This document shows positions 23,478-35,449 of a stretch of DNA of 64,000 nucleotides, in pieces (position 1 is the stretch's first letter; each line of letters opens with the position of its first letter). Origin of the DNA: Allacma fusca (taxonomy: Eukaryota; Arthropoda; Collembola; Symphypleona; Sminthuridae); assembly GCA_947179485.1 (NCBI GenBank), contig OX359247.1:7469060-7533059 (forward strand), written 5' to 3'. The notes beneath the pieces are model-generated. The model was not told where the DNA came from. It saw only the letters and a program-made list of their open reading frames with translations, and searched no databases. A program made the translations under genes and the position numbers.

Positions 23478-25736
23478 CTATCCCATCAACTTTAGATGCT
23501 CAACGTCAAAGAAGTGGGTAAATGTAATGAGTCGTTTGGTTTCTCCGGTTTTCAGCTTGCTTATGGAAAATCTAGTCCTCGAAGTGTTGTCGGCTTTGGT
23601 TTTGAGTTCTTCATCATTAAAATTTAGAATGTCGTATTTGTCGGGGTGGAACACAATATTTTCAATTAAGACTGTGAGCAGAATTCCATGAGAAATTGCA
23701 AGGATATTCTCATCTTGATTGTCATCTGCCTCGTCCACGATCTTCAAAATTTCCTGTAATATCAAATTGTATTTTCAAAATATAAAAATTATTGCTGAAC
23801 TGTAAAATTACTTACATATAAGTGCATATAATATTTGTTTAAAAATAACTAATTATTTCATGACAACTTTTGATTACCTATCTACAATACATACATAGTT
23901 ACATGTTTATACTATGATTAGTAGGATTAATTTCTATGTAGCAATTATCATAAAAGACGACTCTAGGTCAATTTTCTCGGGGCAAGTTGTGATAAAGAGT
24001 TTGATGTTTAGTTTATTGTAAGCACACGATATCTCAAGTCAACTACCTGAAGCTTAGAAATCCGTGTAAATCCAATATAACTAATTCTATCATTTAAATT
24101 AAGTAATTAATTAGCACGACAATTACATGATTACTCAACAAACCTCGAAGAGATTTAGCAAGAAAAAAAAAGGATTTTCTCATTCTCACTATACCCCTGA
24201 CCAATGATGGGCAAATAATATGCCTATCCTAAAACCTTGTCTACATTTTGGCAGTTTTTCTAGTCTACATAGTAACGTTAGGTATTTCTGCTTTTTGCCT
24301 CCCTACTGTAAGTGGGCAAATAGTCAGTCTACCTATTTAGTATTGTGAAAAAATAAAATGGCTGTTTTACCCTATTTCATTAAATATAGAATACTTGATG
24401 AATATATTACATTGATATATTACAAATTACAATACAGGAAAAACTCGATATAACGGATTTTCAGGGGACCAGTAAAATTTGTCCGCTATAAAAAATGTCC
24501 GTTGTATGCAATAATTTTAGCATTGGTTATATGGGAGCCGGACAAACAAATCTGTCCGGTGTAACTAAATTTCCGTTGTAGAGCCATCCGTTATATCGAG
24601 TTTTTCCTGTATCCCCTACCCGTAACCCAAAAATGTACCTCTGTACCGAACCTAAATAGCTAGTCGATGGAACCACTATCCGATAACTTAATAATCCCCT
24701 ATCTTTCAAAAAATTCCAGTATCCGTAATCTGATCTGTGTCTCCAAATTGCGACGAAAAGAGTTTAATGGAACATTATAATTGTAATGTTGAAGATCATC
24801 ATTTTAGTAACCGTCCTCTATCCGTAAACCCAAACATTTGCCCCTATCTATTGCCCAAAATTCTTTCCCCATTTGAAAACGGAACACGTACGGAAGCACG
24901 GACATCACCGGCATTTTTACAATAGTAAAGAATATGAAGACCATAGTAATGAACTCACAGCAAAAAATTGAGCGGCTCTTTGTTGGCACTCCTCGTAGGT
25001 TTCACCATTGGGAATATCCACAAGGTGATGTTGGTACGGGAGTAATCCCATCTCTTGCGTTTTCATGACGCACACCTTAGTTGGCAAAAATTCCCAGTCA
25101 CCAAAATTCTGCAGAATTTAAAAAAAACATTACTTTTACTTATTGTATAAAAACAAATATACTTTTTGACAGTGCCAAAATTTGAAATGTTACCCTTTCT
25201 CTCAGCAGTGGAGTAAACTTCACTTTAGGCACATCTGTATTTAGTTGGGAAACCAAGTATTTTGTTGTTAGTCGTGTTCGCTCCAAGTCGCTGGAATATA
25301 TCCGCGTGAACACTTCATCTTTCAAGTGCACACCAAGACTTTTTGCCTGTTGGGTAATGTTTTGTAAAAATTTAAACCAAGTTATTGAAATTATTTTTGA
25401 TTGAAAAGTTAGTCACTCAATGGAACAGAATTGAATTCAATTGGTTTGAAATACATACGGCGTAATGCTAAAATAGTACCACTACAAAGATACATGTAGA
25501 TATACATACCATATTTGCACCTCTAGGTGTAAGTTCGCCACCGGTTCGACTTTGCACAATCCCCGCGACATTGTATGGAGTTTCTCCACTGAAATTAATT
25601 GACTATAATTTAGTTATGTACAAATTTTGTAAAAAAAGAAAGTATTTTGATACCTATCCAATTTAATGCGGATACATTAAAAATGAAAGCTTAGCTTATG
25701 AAAAACTCACTGTCTCACTATAGAGAAATAAATCAT
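23478..25736 (-). CDS. Histidine phosphatase family protein (TIGAR/PGM-like), copy 1
   Basis: Five exons (25711-25736, 25510-25588, 25194-25346, 24959-25108, 23478-23753), all GT-AG, give 227 residues. This is branch-1 histidine phosphatase (phosphoglycerate mutase fold). The motif VRHGE has the phospho-acceptor His at residue 9, with the His codon split across intron 1. YSSDLERTR follows, then LRERNFGDWE with the acidic acid/base region at about 85-92, and the second catalytic His in ISHG at 158. The combination RHGET, LRER and NGETYEE resembles TIGAR-type sugar-bisphosphate phosphatases, but the substrate is inferred. No signal peptide is apparent, so it is probably cytosolic. Exon lengths equal those of the neighbour at 26795-28947 except the last, which is 3 nt longer. 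Intron 4 carries a pogo-like miniature element. The frame is intact. Confidence 0.88.
24435..24609. mobile_element. pogo/Tigger-like MITE
   Basis: Inverted termini CAGGAAAAACTCGATATAAC lie at both ends, with a TA duplication (24433-24434 and 24610-24611). This terminus closely resembles the pogo/Tigger consensus. It lies in intron 4 of the first histidine-phosphatase gene. Confidence 0.85.
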
Positions 25737-26733
25737 CTCAATGGATGTCAATCGCCGGTTTTTATTATATGCTTGCTAATGTCACTAAAGGACATGGACT
25801 GACAGAGCGACGCTCAGGAACAGCACGAAACTATCGCAGACGGTGTAAAACTGATATTTGCACAATATCACAAAATGCTATGATGAGCTGTTACTTAAGC
25901 ATGGATACGTAAGACGATGGGTCCAAATGTCTATAGTGTGTAACTGTAAACATAATTTCGCAAGCTCGCATTATACCCGTACAGCAGCAATGTTAGAAGG
26001 GTTGTCTAGCATGGAATGTTATTAGCAACAGAAAAAAGAGGCTGACGTTTGTCCTATAAATGGCAATACGTGACCTTGCTTCACTTCATTGCTATTAAAG
26101 TAAGAAGCGATACAAGATCCGAGGGAACCATGGAGGTTAAAATTATCAGGAGTCTACGACACATATGCTATATGCAACGAAGTAAATGCACATGGAACAA
26201 GCTTTTCGCAACGGACTCGCTACTTGGGAAAAAAGTAGTCAACATTTGGCACATCATGTTGCTACTGATTTTGAGAAGAACTTGAATATCGACCTACGCT
26301 TTTTCGCAGACTACATTATTCCATGCAACAGTATTATGCCTCTATATCATTGCAATGTTTTACGGCACATTTAATGGTGTCTGCCTGATATAGCTTATAT
26401 CGGGGAGGTAAATACTCTAATCCAAGTTTATCATGACACTTAGGCCACTATGTGACAACACATGACTCTCCTTTGAGTTTGATAGATGACGTATGCTAAA
26501 ATGTTCCCCAGCGGTGAAGATATTTATTTTGTACAATTAATTTTTCTGATAATTTAGTTACTGATAATTTTGTCTACACATGATTATTTTAATACAATTA
26601 TTATTCTAAAATATACGCGTCGACAACTGTAGTAGTTCTTGAAAGTTTTGAAACGGTCTTAAATTGAAACTGGAGTAAATTATGTTGAGAATATTTTCAA
26701 TTCAATTCACAGGTTGTGTATACAGGTTTAACA

Positions 26734-26739
26734 TTTATT
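26734..26739 (-). terminator. Poly(A) signal of histidine phosphatase copy 2
   Basis: Plus-strand TTTATT (AATAAA in the gene's sense) lies about 56 bp past the stop, with a second TTTATT 9 bp further on. Confidence 0.45.
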
Positions 26740-26794
26740 CAGTTTATTGAAAAAACAATATTTTTGGCACAATTACATAGTGCTAGGGATCAAC

Positions 26795-28947
26795 TTAATT
26801 ATTTAAATGCTGAACATCAAAGAAATGTGTGAATGTTATTACACGTTTTGCTTCGTCGCCGGGCTTTACTTTGCTGATAGAAAATCTGGTTCTGGCTGTA
26901 TTGCCGGATCTAGTATTTAGCTGCTCCTCATTGAAGTTACGAACTTCATACACTGCCGGACTCAGCACCAAATTCTCAATAAAGCAAGTAAGAAATATGC
27001 CATGGGACACAACTAAGATGTTTTCTGTATGATTTTCATCCGACTCATCAACTATGTTGCAAATATCCTGCAAGAAATGTAAAAACCACTAACTATTATA
27101 CTTCGCATTTCGTCATCAGTATTGCAATTATTACATTGTCACAGTAATTAATTTTATTTTGCCCATTCGCAGTTTTTAAACACAAGCAATTTAGGGTTAT
27201 CAATTTTGTATTCACAAACATGCAATGAAATGAATGAAAAAATTTGCGATTACTGGCAATTGTACTCAGGGTGACCACATTAATTTACCCCCTCTACCAC
27301 TTGTGTGAAAAAAATTTTGATCCATATCTCTAAAATCTAATTCATTGCCCTAGGTCAATATTTGGGGTTATAGCCGTCACGAACGTGAACAACGTCGAAA
27401 TTATCTAGTAGTAACTCGTTTATAATTGCACACACAATTATTTAGGAATATATTTTGAACCCCATTGAAGCTACCTGATAGGTCGCTTACACGATCACTT
27501 TGCTTAACAGTCGTGCCCTTTGCGGCCCCAAATATTGACTTGGGCCAATGAAGTAAACTTGGAAAATCCGGAACAAAAGTTTCCAACAAATTGGGGCTAT
27601 CAAATATTTTGTGAGTCATTCGCTTATGTTGTCTACAGGGGGAATCAAATGATTCTTGTCACTCTGTATCTGTTGATATGTAAACATTGAAAAGGCATAA
27701 ATATACTTAATCACATATAAACATTGACCACATTTTTAAATCGGAACATCGAAATGCAAACTTTAAAATTGGCATCCCATTAAAATTTCCTACTATACAG
27801 TATAAACTTCCAACAGAAATTTATGTGAACTATAATACGCAGTTCAAGACAAAAAATCAAGCTACACACGCAGTTTAAAAAGTTTACTTAAAGAGTTTAA
27901 GACTGGCAATACTGTAACCCTCACTATCTGTACTCAGCACTATAAAATCACGATAGATATTCCTTCCATGAAAGTCTTACTCTTAACAAATAGAAAAACT
28001 AATATCCATTATATTTTTTATATGAACGCTAATAATAATCGTAAACATGATCAAAACCTCTCCTTACAGAAAAAAATCGTCCGGCCCTCTTCCGTACTTC
28101 CTCATAGGTTTCACCATTCGGGACCTCAACCCTGTGGTTTCTGTACCATGGAAGTCCCATTTCTGCCATTTTGTCCCGAACTAGCTGGGTATCCAAAAAC
28201 TCCCAATCTCCATAGTCCTAAACACATTCCCATCATCATTTACATACAAATAAATCCTCCAACAATAACAATAATTTCACTCTTACTCTCATATTTCCAC
28301 AATTTTTTAAAACCGCACTCAAAAATATTAACAATAAAGCCTCACCCTTTCTCGTAAACTAGCCGTCAACTGGATGTCTGGGGCTTGTGTTTTTAATTGA
28401 GACACTAAATGATTCGTAGTCTCACGGCATCTTTGCAGGTCACTGGAATAAATTCGGGTGAAAGCTTCATCTTTTAAATGGGCTCCGAGACGTTTGGCCT
28501 ATAGGACATTTTTTCCAAATAATTATTATTCCTGGAACAACAGCTTCAACTTATAATTTATGAAGAATGGGGCAAAACCAGTCATGAAAATACTCATCTA
28601 AAGAACAAACCGTTACCATTACCTGATGACAACATTTTGTATTAACTTAAATTTTGTGTCTGTTTACCATATCAGCACCCTTGGGAGTGAGTTCCCCGCC
28701 TGTCCTACTTTGAACTATTCCCGCTAAATTGGAAGGCGTCTCCCCGCTAAAATGTTCAAAATAAAATGTCACAACTTTATTTTTACACAATCGGAGGCAT
28801 GCTATTAATATTCTGTCAATTTCTGTTAATACAAATTAAGTAATAGCAGGACTGGTATTAAATTGTGGCTGACATACTTATTAATTAAAAGTATTTGACC
28901 CAAATAAATATTTCAACTTACTGGCGAACTAATGTACAGATGAACAT
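26795..28947 (-). CDS. Histidine phosphatase family protein (TIGAR/PGM-like), copy 2
   Basis: Five exons (28922-28947, 28668-28746, 28346-28498, 28068-28217, 26795-27067) give 226 residues. The first exon encodes MFICTLVR plus two bases of the catalytic His codon, completed by exon 2 to VRHGETPSN. Later motifs match copy 1: IYSSDLQRCRETT, LRERDYGDWEF, NGETYEEVRKRAG and the second His in VVSHG at residue 158. The last exon ends FFDVQHLNN. Intron positions and phases are identical to copy 1, so the pair arose by tandem duplication, and both copies keep every catalytic residue visible. Intron 4 (27068-28067) is long and holds a probable inverted-repeat element (27266-27666). Substrate is not shown by sequence. 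Confidence 0.88.
27266..27666. mobile_element. Candidate inverted-repeat element in intron 4
   Basis: The left end CTCAGGGTGACCACATT and the right end GTCACTCTG (reverse CAGAGTGAC) form short imperfect inverted termini, with CCCC tracts about 20 bp inside each. The right flank starts TA. No convincing duplication was found, so the class is unknown. Confidence 0.35.
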
Positions 28948-28989
28948 TGTTGAGATTTTGTTTTTCAAAGATAATTATAATAGAAAATT

Positions 28990-29611
28990 ATGGGACGCTT
29001 TCACAGTAGAGGTAATCTAATTATTGTAAGCTCAATTACAAGCAGTGCCTTAAAGCACAGGAACAAATTGGATCTAACAACGAGGCAAAAGCTTGAGAAC
29101 AGTCTTGCGAGGAGAAGGAATTCGCACATGTGTAAACTACACTGCAATCCTGTCACGTCAAGTGATGTAACCTGCTACTACAATGACCTTGGCCAGATGC
29201 TCACATTACAAAAGGAGTTGGATACGTCAAGGCGCATATTACAAGCCAGGATAGAGTTTTGCAAAAATCAATTATTCGCAATTCTGTTTGGAGGCATGGG
29301 AACCCTCCGCATACGAATTATGTATGTATGTACATATATGACTTTCCTGTGAAACTCAAATACCGGCAACATGTGCAAAAAAGATAATATTCATTCATTT
29401 ACTTCCTGAAATCGAGCATTTTTAATTCCAGACCGAAATACATCCATTCTCTTGTCCCGTCTCCTGGAAAGCAAAGCCCTTAATGAGTACATGTTGTCAT
29501 CTGACATCCGCTTGATAATTGGAACCTCTCCGTCGATATGTATTACGGTGTTGACACAAGCTAATTATTTGCACATGGAAGTTGTGCTATGGCATACATA
29601 GATGCATATAT
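28990..29611 (+). CDS. Possible uncharacterised two-exon gene
   Basis: A 120-codon frame (28990-29352) starts MGRFHSRGNLIIVSS and holds a basic stretch plus a heptad-like LGQMLTLQKELDTSRRIL. A splice from a T|GTACAT donor near 29331 to the TTCCAG acceptor before 29432 would join, in phase, a second open segment reading NTSILLSRLLESKALNEYM. It runs to a stop near 29611. It lies head to head with histidine-phosphatase copy 2. I recognise no domain, and chance open frames of this size occur in this window. Confidence 0.2.
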
Positions 29612-30805
29612 GCAGATAAGTATAGATATATGTACATAGTATCTTCGCATCTTTATACAACAAACTTTTAAAGACGGGTTTGTTTACGTTTTTCAATTTT
29701 ATGATCTGACGAAAGGTAAAATGTTTCCATGACTCTGCTCATATTTTGGGTAATAGTAACAACGTCACGGCAATTGTATAAATATTGTAATACTGTACAA
29801 GATGGGCAACGTTTTTCGATGTGCATGAAAGTAGAGTGGACAAACAGCATAATCCATTATGAAAGTTACACTGTACATGTACAAGGCATTAATGTATGTT
29901 TATATATATGTATATGTACATGCACTATGGACCATATGCACATATACATATATCGGTATATGAGACATTAGTCTTCACGAGGACAAACTGGAGAAAGGAG
30001 TTTTTCACCCAAAAGGTACGAATAATGTTGGGAAGGTACTATATAGCTGACCCAGTATATAAACTTGAGGATAAAATACAACGAATGAAGTTTATGTAAT
30101 CATAAAATGCAAGGAATTTCCTAGTTGGACATAAACTGACAAGAGTTGTTTGGAAGGTTTTAAGGTGGGTAGATCATGTTGCTGGAACGTCAATGTTTGG
30201 ACATGCTGTAGCTTCAACTTAAATAAACTTTATAAGCATTTATAATGGAAGGAATCTTGTAGGTCCGAGGATCATAGCATTGTGGAAATTAAAAGGTTTC
30301 CTCCGAGAAATGTCACAATGCCTGCGAAGTACTGTAGTTTTTATGATCAACCTCCCTCACTTTCTCTGGGTTTATCGAGATTTTACAGGAATGTGGTATT
30401 ATTTTTACGCTGCTAAAGTGAGGGTTTCATCAGGGTTTCAAAAATTCATGGGTAGAGACATTTGACTGTAATTTTTTTCCATCAGGTCTGCAATCCCGGA
30501 AAGCATGCGACTTTAGCAATATGATCTTTGAAGGCACTGACGTCCAGTGAATTTTCCAACACTGTAGTATTATTTACCTTGTGTACAGTAGTGGTTGCTG
30601 CGATGCTACTAAAATTTCCTCCCTAAATAATTAGTATTACAAGGACGAGGAAAGAAACAAATAAAATTATCGTACTAGTTATGGTGGACTTGTACAACAT
30701 ATACGGAAGATGAAGTTCAAAATACAAAAATCTCGATTACAAGATCGGAAATTGAAAAGATAGCTTGTAAAGTGGTGAGTATAGATTTGCAGAAATTACC
30801 TCGTA
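29612..30805. other. Intergenic, no gene seen
   Basis: AT-rich sequence with TATGTA/TACATA microsatellite tracts at about 29590-29640 and 29880-29960. No supported exon. The 5' untranslated region of the copine gene probably lies at the right end. Confidence 0.45.
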
Positions 30806-33800
30806 ATGGCTGCCGCAATCAAGGCGGCGAATAGGGCAAAACTTGCCGCAATTGCTGTTTGTAATATCAATGGGTATGTACTTTTTCTCCGAGTAATTGT
30901 AAAAATTAGACTTACTATTAAGTTCGGCCAAGATATAGAAAATGTACAAGAGAATGGAAATAGATTTTTTTTTAAATGAAATGATATTAACTAAATAAAT
31001 ATTTTAAATATCTCTTTCAAGTCGTGATGACGCCTGGAAGCCTCCAACAGGGATCACTTCAACCATAGAAATATCCATCGCATGCAGGTGAAACAATACC
31101 ATAACTATTGCTTTTGCAATGTTGAAATCTCTAAAATGGTCATTGAAACAATAATGACTTGAACTCGTCATAATACTGTATTAACACAGATTCTACTATT
31201 AAAATTATATTTTCGCTAATGTTTTTGTCAACAGGAATTTAGTCAATGTTGAAATTTTGTCGAAATCAGATCCAATGTGCGTGGTTTTGTACCGCCCACC
31301 AGGGTCCAAAAATTGGGTGCCGTTAATGCGTACAGAAGTTGTGGATAATGATCTCAATCCTGATTTCGCCAGAAAAGTATGTGTTTTAAATTTTTACGAA
31401 TTTAACCCTCACAAATAATATACAGTGGGAATAACGTGCTGATAATGAACGTTGAATGCACACAGCTTGTAGACACCCTCCCCCTCGGCAGAAAAATTTT
31501 TTGAAGACAAATTTCTGAAGAACCTTTTTTAATTCCACTAGAATGTATGACAGCTTTGAAATTTTAGTTATGATAATTCAGGTTATGTATATTTCAGGTC
31601 ATAATGGTGTACCGATTTGACTCTGCACAAAAACTTCGCTTTGAAGTTTATGATGTAGACAGTGAAGATGACAAAACTTCCAGTGAAAATAGCTTGGGCT
31701 ATGTGGAAACTCTTTTAAGCCATATTGTTACAGCGGGGGAAGCAGGTCTGACATTGGAACTGATCGGAGTGGCCCTAGGAATGGAGGGAGATGAGAAGCC
31801 TGAAACGATAATTTTGACTGCTGAAGAGTTAGATTCTGAGAAAGATGAAGTTTTCTTAAAATTGGCTGGCATCTCATGTGGAACATGGACGGCATGTATC
31901 CCTCCCAAAACAATGTTTGCCCTTTCAAAAATTAATGAAGCTGGGAAATACATTATGGTACACCGGAGTGCATGGGCCCGAGGATCAAACCCAACTTGGT
32001 CTCCGCTAAGAATGTCATCCAGGCTGTTATGCAATGGGGATCAAGACCGTGAGCTGAAATTGGAAATATTTCAAAAGGACTTTAAAGGGAACAGTCATTC
32101 TAATGGAGTTTGCATTACTACTCTCAACAAACTCCTGGCACATTGTGACAAACAAGACTCCATTGAACTTTCTGACACGAAACCGCAGGTACGATCTTAC
32201 AGTGTTATAATAAGCTGGTCATTTTCTAAATTAATTGATCTTCGCCTTAGGAGCTCCCCGTGTGACAGCTTCCTTAAAATGACACGGAATAATTAATTTA
32301 ATTAATACATATATTATTTCGGGATACTTTACAGTTGCAAGATAAATCTGCGATCAGGGTTGCTGCTTGCACCTTAACACCTATTCACACATTTGTCGAA
32401 TACATCCAAGCTGGTACTCAGATTCATTGCTGCTTTGCAATTGATTTTACTTGTAAGTTCAAAGACTTATATAATTTTTAACTATGGACTATAGTAACCT
32501 CAGGATTAGTTGACAATTTTTGAGTATAGTAATTTATAATTTTAATGATCATTCTAGGTTCAAACGGGGACCCGGCTGACATCCTATCCCTTCATTTTAT
32601 TTCAAAAACAGGAAACAACCCTAATCCTTACGAGCAAGCCATAGAAGCCGTAGGTACTATTCTTGAAGATTATAACGAAGTAACTTCCTTCCCCACGTAT
32701 GGCTTTGGTGCCCGGATACCTCCTAAAGGTGTAATTTCATACGATTTTAATGTTAACTTAACAGAGGATCCGAATTGTGGAACTGTTCCTGGAGTGTTAG
32801 AAGCTTACAGGTAATTACAATTTTCAATTACTAAACATTTGGTAAAGTCCATCCATCTGTATCTCTGTAATATTCTTGAGGTCATTCCAAGCGCATCAAA
32901 AATTTCAATTCGTGAATTAATGTAATCACTCGTGTGTGTTAAAAATTGACATTGGATGATTTTACAGACATTGCCTTACTCAAATACAATTGTACGGGCC
33001 TACAAATTTCGCCCCTATAATTAAAAATGTTGCTACTATAGCAAGCAACAGTAAAGCTGGACAAGATTACTACGTACTTGTTATAATTACCGATGGTGTC
33101 ATCTCCGACATGGCTAAGACTAAAAAGGTAAGGTTTTCGTACTATACATATATGTCAATCGCTAAAACTAACCTTATTTTGTGACACATGAAAATTTTAA
33201 AAATTAACTTGTAGATACTTAGATGGTTAATTACCATAATCTAGTATTTATTGTGTGTATTTATCCCTAGGACACTCCTAAAGTTTAAGCCTATGTCCTA
33301 AATTGCATGTGTACTCTGTAGGAGATTGTGGCCGCGTCGAGTTTCCCACTATCAATTATTATAATTGGTGTGGGTGAAGCCGATTTTGATGCGATGGAAG
33401 AGCTGGATGGTGATGCACTACGTCTCTCCTACAATGGAAAGGTTGCAGAACGGGATATTGTACAGTTTGTTGCCTATCGAAGTGCCAGATCCTGGTTGGC
33501 AAGCACTGGAGAGCGAACTGCCAATGAGTTGGAAAATGAAGATGAAGATGAGCCGGTTGTTGCACAATGGGACAATTACGCTGGAAAGGCATTCGACGAT
33601 GACGAGCCCGTGACTGGGGAGAAACCGCCAGAACCCGTAGAGGAAGATAAAGAAACGCGTTTGGGGAAAAGTGCTCTGGGGAGGGAGGTTCTAGCTGAGA
33701 TACCCGACCAGCTGACCAGTTATATGAAAACTAAAGGAATTTTTCCTGGCACCATAGTTAAACGTCCTCGTGAAGTTTGGGTTCCACCTAAGAAACCTGA

Positions 33801-33909
33801 CGAAGAGTGGGACAAAGTATTAGAAGCAGCAAAAAATGGGGAGGAAGGGAACGATGAAGATGCTGATGAGGACGACGATGCAGTAACTGAGGAGGTGGTA
33901 GATAAGTAG
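30806..33909 (+). CDS. Copine, calcium-dependent phospholipid-binding protein
   Basis: Eight exons (30806-30873, 31022-31087, 31235-31376, 31598-32188, 32335-32452, 32558-32810, 32968-33127, 33322-33909), all GT-AG with consistent phases, give 661 residues. Residues about 35-165 are the first C2 domain: [10 protein letters not shown], then ILSKSDPMC and [14 protein letters not shown] second C2 follows (about 175-300). The copine/VWA domain begins near 310 with [13 protein letters not shown]. It has the metal-site motif DFTCS (Asp326, Thr328, Ser330) and TDG at 454-456, and typical [18 protein letters not shown] and [12 protein letters not shown]. The C-terminal tail after about 530 is unusually long and acidic, ending in Asp/Glu runs. 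In the first C2 loop the usual leading Asp appears replaced (NVEI before LSKSDP), so calcium affinity may differ. Exon 1 is the least certain part. Copines act at membranes in signalling and trafficking. Confidence 0.92.
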
Positions 33910-34232
33910 GCTGATATTTTGTATGGCATTCAGTTATTCCGTATGGGAATGGCAATAAGTTTTTAAAATGAAATAAGCCATATCTTGTTAACCTTGGTAC
34001 GGAAGACATCTCGTTGATTAGCTATGAATAGGATCGTTTTAAGGTAAACCCCTTGCAACCCCAAATTTCGAGGACGAAATGGAAATTGAATTTCTTTAAA
34101 ACCCTGTGTTTGCTTTTCAAACGGATAAGCTCAAATTGAAGATAAATGAAGCTAATTTTACTTTTTCATCGTAACTTATGCGTGAAACTGAAAAGCACAT
34201 ACAGGATAATTTCGCTTGACGAAACGATTGAA

Positions 34233-34238
34233 AATAAA
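34233..34238 (+). terminator. Candidate poly(A) signal of copine
   Basis: AATAAA lies about 325 bp after the copine stop codon. Confidence 0.35.
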
Positions 34239-35282
34239 TAGGGTGCCAAGAAACGATTTACCCCCAGCTGTAGATACCTCCCGTAAGGAGGGGCATTAAC
34301 AAATAATTAAGTCTCCCAGGTTTTAGCAAATCCTTTTCGTTTCTTTTAAATTTCCCCTCTCTAGCCCTTTAACTTTAAATACAGCGGTCAAGGAAATTGC
34401 GCAATGATTTTGTGATTGGGTTGTAGGAATTGTATTGGATTTTCAGGCAGCTATTGTGCAGATCTCTAATACCCAACACGGACAGCAACTTCTGTGTTGA
34501 CATAAATGTGGTGACATGCATATGCAAACATAAACGCACAGCATTGACATATAAATAGTGCAGCCAATGAAATGAAGAAGAAATATGTGGGTAAAAACAT
34601 GGCTATTTTTAGCGGGCCTGGAGTTTGAATGAAGAAGGTTCCAGCACATAATATACATAATTACTTTGTCAAGTTTTTCCCGCACAACATTTAGTAACTT
34701 GCATATGTCACGACTTGTGCTGACACAAGGCTCACATATCTATGTGAGAACCTGTGCAAGCCACCTCCCACTTATGTCAGTGTACGTACGAACGCACAGC
34801 ATTTCTGTGTCAAACATATGCAAGTCAGCACAGATTTCGTGCTGTCCGTGTTGGGTATAAGTTAAGGATTGTGAACAAGACTTGTAAAAGCAGTGAGCAA
34901 GGTTGAAGAAATCTATCTTGAGTAGAGTAAATGCAGAAAAGAAAAGATTTTGACGTAACCATTTTTCTTGGACGATCTGTCGTTCATTATTAGAATATTT
35001 CAAAACTCTTCGGCTGATAGCAAATTTCATGGGGCATTATTTGACCCTAGCATGATCATCACAAGTCAAAAATGCGATCTCAGAAGCTTGAAATGGAGGC
35101 AAGATCATGAATGGTTTTAGAGTAAATCATTTTAATTTTGCCTTACATATTTGTTTCTAATGGGCTTAGTTTTTTTAAATTGTTGTTATAACGATTATAA
35201 TGATGTTACGTTTCTATGAAATTTTCAACAAACACAGTCTTCCGAAATATTTTTGTGGTCCCCCCTCCACCCAGAGCGGAGT
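34239..35282. other. Intergenic, no gene seen
   Basis: No supported exon. Imperfect inverted copies of GACACAAGGCTCACATAT-like and CAGCACGGACAG-like words occur between 34470 and 34860 (ACCCAACACGGACAG at 34471 against CTGTCCGTGTTGGGT at 34842), suggesting an inverted-repeat relic of about 390 bp. Confidence 0.4.
34469..34858. repeat. Inverted-repeat relic ending in ATACCCAACACGGACAGCA
   Basis: ATACCCAACACGGACAGCA at the left end is matched in reverse by TGCTGTCCGTGTTGGGTAT at the right end. Internally, TTCTGTGTTGACATAAATGT on the left faces related CACAGAAAT / TGCAAGTCAGC words on the right. It is probably a small non-autonomous DNA element; flanking TAA and AAG do not form a clean duplication. 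Confidence 0.55.
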
Positions 35283-35449
35283 TGAGTTTGAATTCGTAAA
35301 AATGAATAAAATTACGTTTCCCGGCACGGCTGGGACTAAGTTAAAAATTAAAATAAGTGCTGGTGACACCTTGTAATACAGGATTAAAAATCCAACTATG
35401 TAATATTCCCCAGTGTGAGCACCAGACAGCCCTGAACTGAAAGTACCAC
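35283..35449 (-). pseudogene. Decayed fragment of an MFSD4/NaGLT1-like transporter gene
   Basis: This stretch matches the coding exon of the transporter at 41375-41530 in the same orientation. The shared core ACTAAGTTAAAAATTAAAAT continues unbroken for about 35 bp, and GTGAGCACCAGACA/GTAAGCACCAGTCA align near the end. Indels and substitutions break the frame. No flanking exons remain intact, so it is a relic of a duplicated locus. Confidence 0.75.
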
